6,719 nucleotides of DNA, taken from contig CABTZM010000117.1 of assembly GCA_902489295.1 (NCBI GenBank), forward strand, positions 1 to 6,719, read 5' to 3'. This DNA comes from an uncultured Collinsella sp. Lineage in GTDB: Bacteria; Actinomycetota; Coriobacteriia; Coriobacteriales; Coriobacteriaceae. The notes under the pieces are model-generated. The model had not been told where the DNA came from. It was given only the letters and a program-made list of their open reading frames with translations, and ran no database searches. Positions 5,501 through 6,719 of the stretch are shown in pieces. Made by a program: the position numbers and the translations under genes. The stretch's first letter is position 1, and each line of letters opens with the position of its first letter.

Positions 5501-5530
5501 AAGGGCCCCGGGTGTTGCCCCGGGGCCCTT
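5501..5530 (-). terminator. Strong stem-loop between grpE and dnaJ, possible attenuator
   Basis: AAGGGCCCCGGG (5501-5512) and CCCGGGGCCCTT (5519-5530) form a perfect 12-bp stem with a 6-nt loop, starting 5 nt after the grpE stop codon. On the minus strand the stem ends CCCTT and continues TCTGG, a T run of only three, so termination is likely partial. It would lower dnaJ-hspR relative to dnaK-grpE, or mark an RNA-processing point. Confidence 0.7.
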
Positions 5531-5535
5531 CTCAA

Positions 5536-6378
5536 TTACTCCTCGGTGCTCTCGGCCGTATCGGCCGCAGCATCCTCGGGCGCCGCTTCGGGCTCCGGTG
5601 CGGGGCGCTTCTCGCCACCGTAGGTCACCGTCACCATCGCGGAGCGCAGGATGCGGTCCGCCATGCGGTAGCCCTTCTGGTACACATCGTTGACGGTCTC
5701 GTCGTACTGCGACGCGTCCTCGACGCGACCCACGGCCTGGTGCTCGAGCGGATCGAACGCCTCGCCCTTGGGGTCGATGGGCTCAACGCCCTCGTGCGCA
5801 AACACGTCGAGCAGCTTGGCATGCACCGCATCGACGCCGTCGACGAACTGCTTAAAGTCGTCGGAAAGCTCCTGGCTGCGGGCATGGTCGATCGCGCGCT
5901 CGATATCGTCGATCACCGGCAGCAGCGCGGTGACGAGCTTCTCGGTCGCGCGCTCGCGCTCGGCAATGCGCTCGTTGGCGGTGCGGCGACGGAAGTTCTC
6001 CCAGTCGGCCTGCAGACGGGCGGTGCGCTCGGTGGCGTCCTTCGCCTTGTCCTCGGCGGCCTTCTGAGCCTCTGCCGCAGCATCGAGCTCGCTGCGCACG
6101 TCGGCAAGTTCCTTTTGGGCCTGCTCGAACTTGAGCTTAAAGTCGTTGTCGGCGGCTTCCTCACCGGCGCGGATAGCGGCTTCCACCATCTCGTCCTCGG
6201 TCATCGTCGCCTCCTTGTTGGAATCCTCTACCTGGTTCTCGGCAGCCTCGGCAGCCGCGGCCTCGTTGGCCTCGGTATCGTCGACGGCCTCTACGGGAAT
6301 CTTCACGTCCTTCTCCTCAGAGTCAACGGGGGCGGCGCCAGCGGCGGCCGCCTCCGTGCGAGCTTTACGGGCGGACAT
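5536..6378 (-). CDS. grpE: GrpE, nucleotide exchange factor of DnaK
   Basis: A 280-residue cytoplasmic factor that releases ADP from DnaK and acts as a dimer. Residues 1-60 are Ala/Glu-rich and acidic and probably disordered. A long helix/coiled coil spans about 80-160 and contains the family motif LQADWENFRRR (122-132). The C-terminal beta domain (about 195-253) carries FDPLEHQAVGRVE (208-220) and VNDVYQKGYRMADRILRSA (229-247), the classic GrpE signature. An acidic Pro/Glu tail follows (254-280). It is longer than E. coli GrpE (197) because of both extensions. ATG 6378 lies 2 nt after the dnaK stop and has only a moderate upstream site (GAGG, 10 nt away), which suggests translational coupling. 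M59 (ATG at 6204) has a near-perfect AAGGAGG 5 nt upstream, and starting there would give 222 residues including the full conserved region. Identity is certain; the start is not. Confidence 0.95.
   Translation of the reverse strand: MSARKARTEAAAAGAAPVDSEEKDVKIPVEAVDDTEANEAAAAEAAENQVEDSNKEATMTEDEMVEAAIRAGEEAADNDFKLKFEQAQKELADVRSELDAAAEAQKAAEDKAKDATERTARLQADWENFRRRTANERIAERERATEKLVTALLPVIDDIERAIDHARSQELSDDFKQFVDGVDAVHAKLLDVFAHEGVEPIDPKGEAFDPLEHQAVGRVEDASQYDETVNDVYQKGYRMADRILRSAMVTVTYGGEKRPAPEPEAAPEDAAADTAESTEE
6210..6216 (-). promoter_or_regulatory. Strong internal ribosome binding site in grpE
   Basis: On the minus strand AAGGAGG is followed by CGACG and then an in-frame ATG (6202-6204, M59 of grpE). 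It is the best Shine-Dalgarno match in the window and argues for a shorter GrpE, either as the only product or as a second isoform. Confidence 0.55.
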
Positions 6379-6380
6379 GA

Positions 6381-6719
6381 TTACTTGTCCTCGTCGTCCA
6401 CAACCTCGTAGTCGGCGTCGACGACGTCATCGTCGGCAGGCTGGGCGCCGGCGGCACCGTCGGTCTGCTGCTGAGCGTCGGCGTAGACAACCTGGGCCAG
6501 CTCGTAGGCCACGGACTGCAGGGACTCGCCAGCGGCCTTGATGGCCTCGACGTCAGAGCCCTCGAGCGCCTTCTTGGCGTCGGCGATAGCGGTCTCGGCC
6601 TTGGACTTCACATCGGCGGAAACCTTGTCGCCCAGCTCGTTGAGGGTCTGCTCGGTGGAGTAGCACAGGCTATCGGTCTGGTTGCGGACCTCGACCTCCT
6701 CCTTCTGCTTCTTGTCCTC
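6381..6719 (-). CDS. dnaK: DnaK (Hsp70), C-terminal 112 residues only
   Basis: The 3' end of the Hsp70 chaperone gene, open to the window edge with the last base falling on a codon boundary; the N-terminal ATPase and peptide-binding domains are outside. The visible part begins EDKKQKEEVEVRNQTDSL, typical of the helical lid of the substrate-binding domain, continues with lid helices (STEQTLNELGDK, AIADAKKALEG, LAQVVYADAQQ) and ends in the acidic tail VDADYEVVDDEDK, close to the conserved VDADFEEV-type end of bacterial DnaK. That tail is the usual docking signal for co-chaperones. One cysteine occurs in the lid (LCY). The TAA stop is 2 nt before the long-form grpE start, so DnaK and GrpE share one mRNA. 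As first gene of the operon it should carry the HspR-controlled promoter, not visible here. Confidence 0.95.
   Translation of the reverse strand, partial: EDKKQKEEVEVRNQTDSLCYSTEQTLNELGDKVSADVKSKAETAIADAKKALEGSDVEAIKAAGESLQSVAYELAQVVYADAQQQTDGAAGAQPADDDVVDADYEVVDDEDK

Noticed and set aside
5485..6411. Open frame of 308 codons on the plus strand opposite grpE
   Set aside because: Mirror of the grpE codon pattern; Leu/Gly-rich with no domain, and grpE is certain on the other strand.

Overview
The window looks like chromosomal DNA of a high-GC actinobacterium. The gut genus Collinsella, or another member of the Coriobacteriia, is the best guess. The reasons are the strongly GC-biased codons, the actinobacterial dnaK-grpE-dnaJ-hspR gene order, and a style of short interspersed palindromes that I associate with that group. 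The genus is an inference; the actinobacterial heat-shock locus is well supported.

Layout. Positions 1-143 hold a perfect palindromic repeat and the leader of a small gene. Positions 144-812 (+) encode an unrecognised membrane-anchored or secreted protein with five cysteines and a lower-GC codon mix than the other genes. Positions 813-1279 hold no gene but a dense cluster of repeats: two more copies of the first palindrome in opposite orientations, bracketing two tandem hairpins built on a different sequence, then a terminator-like stem and a GC-rich structured segment. Positions 1280-3580 (-) encode an aconitase-superfamily hydratase of the YbhJ type with its iron-sulfur cysteines intact. 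Positions 3581-3973 are intergenic and carry a near-perfect 18-bp operator-like palindrome, another GGGGAC-type repeat pair and a roughly 100-bp nested palindrome whose centre is a good intrinsic terminator. From 3974 to the right edge, all on the minus strand, lies the chaperone operon: hspR, a zinc-finger-less dnaJ, grpE and the last 112 codons of dnaK.

How the genes work together. DnaK, GrpE (nucleotide exchange factor) and the J-protein form one chaperone machine, and HspR is its MerR-family repressor. In studied actinobacteria HspR uses DnaK as co-repressor at HAIR operators before dnaK; that promoter lies beyond the right edge. Within the operon, dnaK and grpE are 2 nt apart and probably translationally coupled. 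A strong 12-bp hairpin then separates grpE from dnaJ, and a second hairpin sits just upstream of the dnaJ ribosome binding site, so the distal genes may be set at a lower level. The hydratase is a separate transcription unit with no visible functional tie to the chaperones.

The most interesting content is non-coding: at least three families of short palindromes, two of them sharing a GGGGAC core, arranged as mosaics in the two intergenic regions. They resemble REP/BIME-type elements mobilised by REP-associated tyrosine transposases, but no transposase gene lies in the window.
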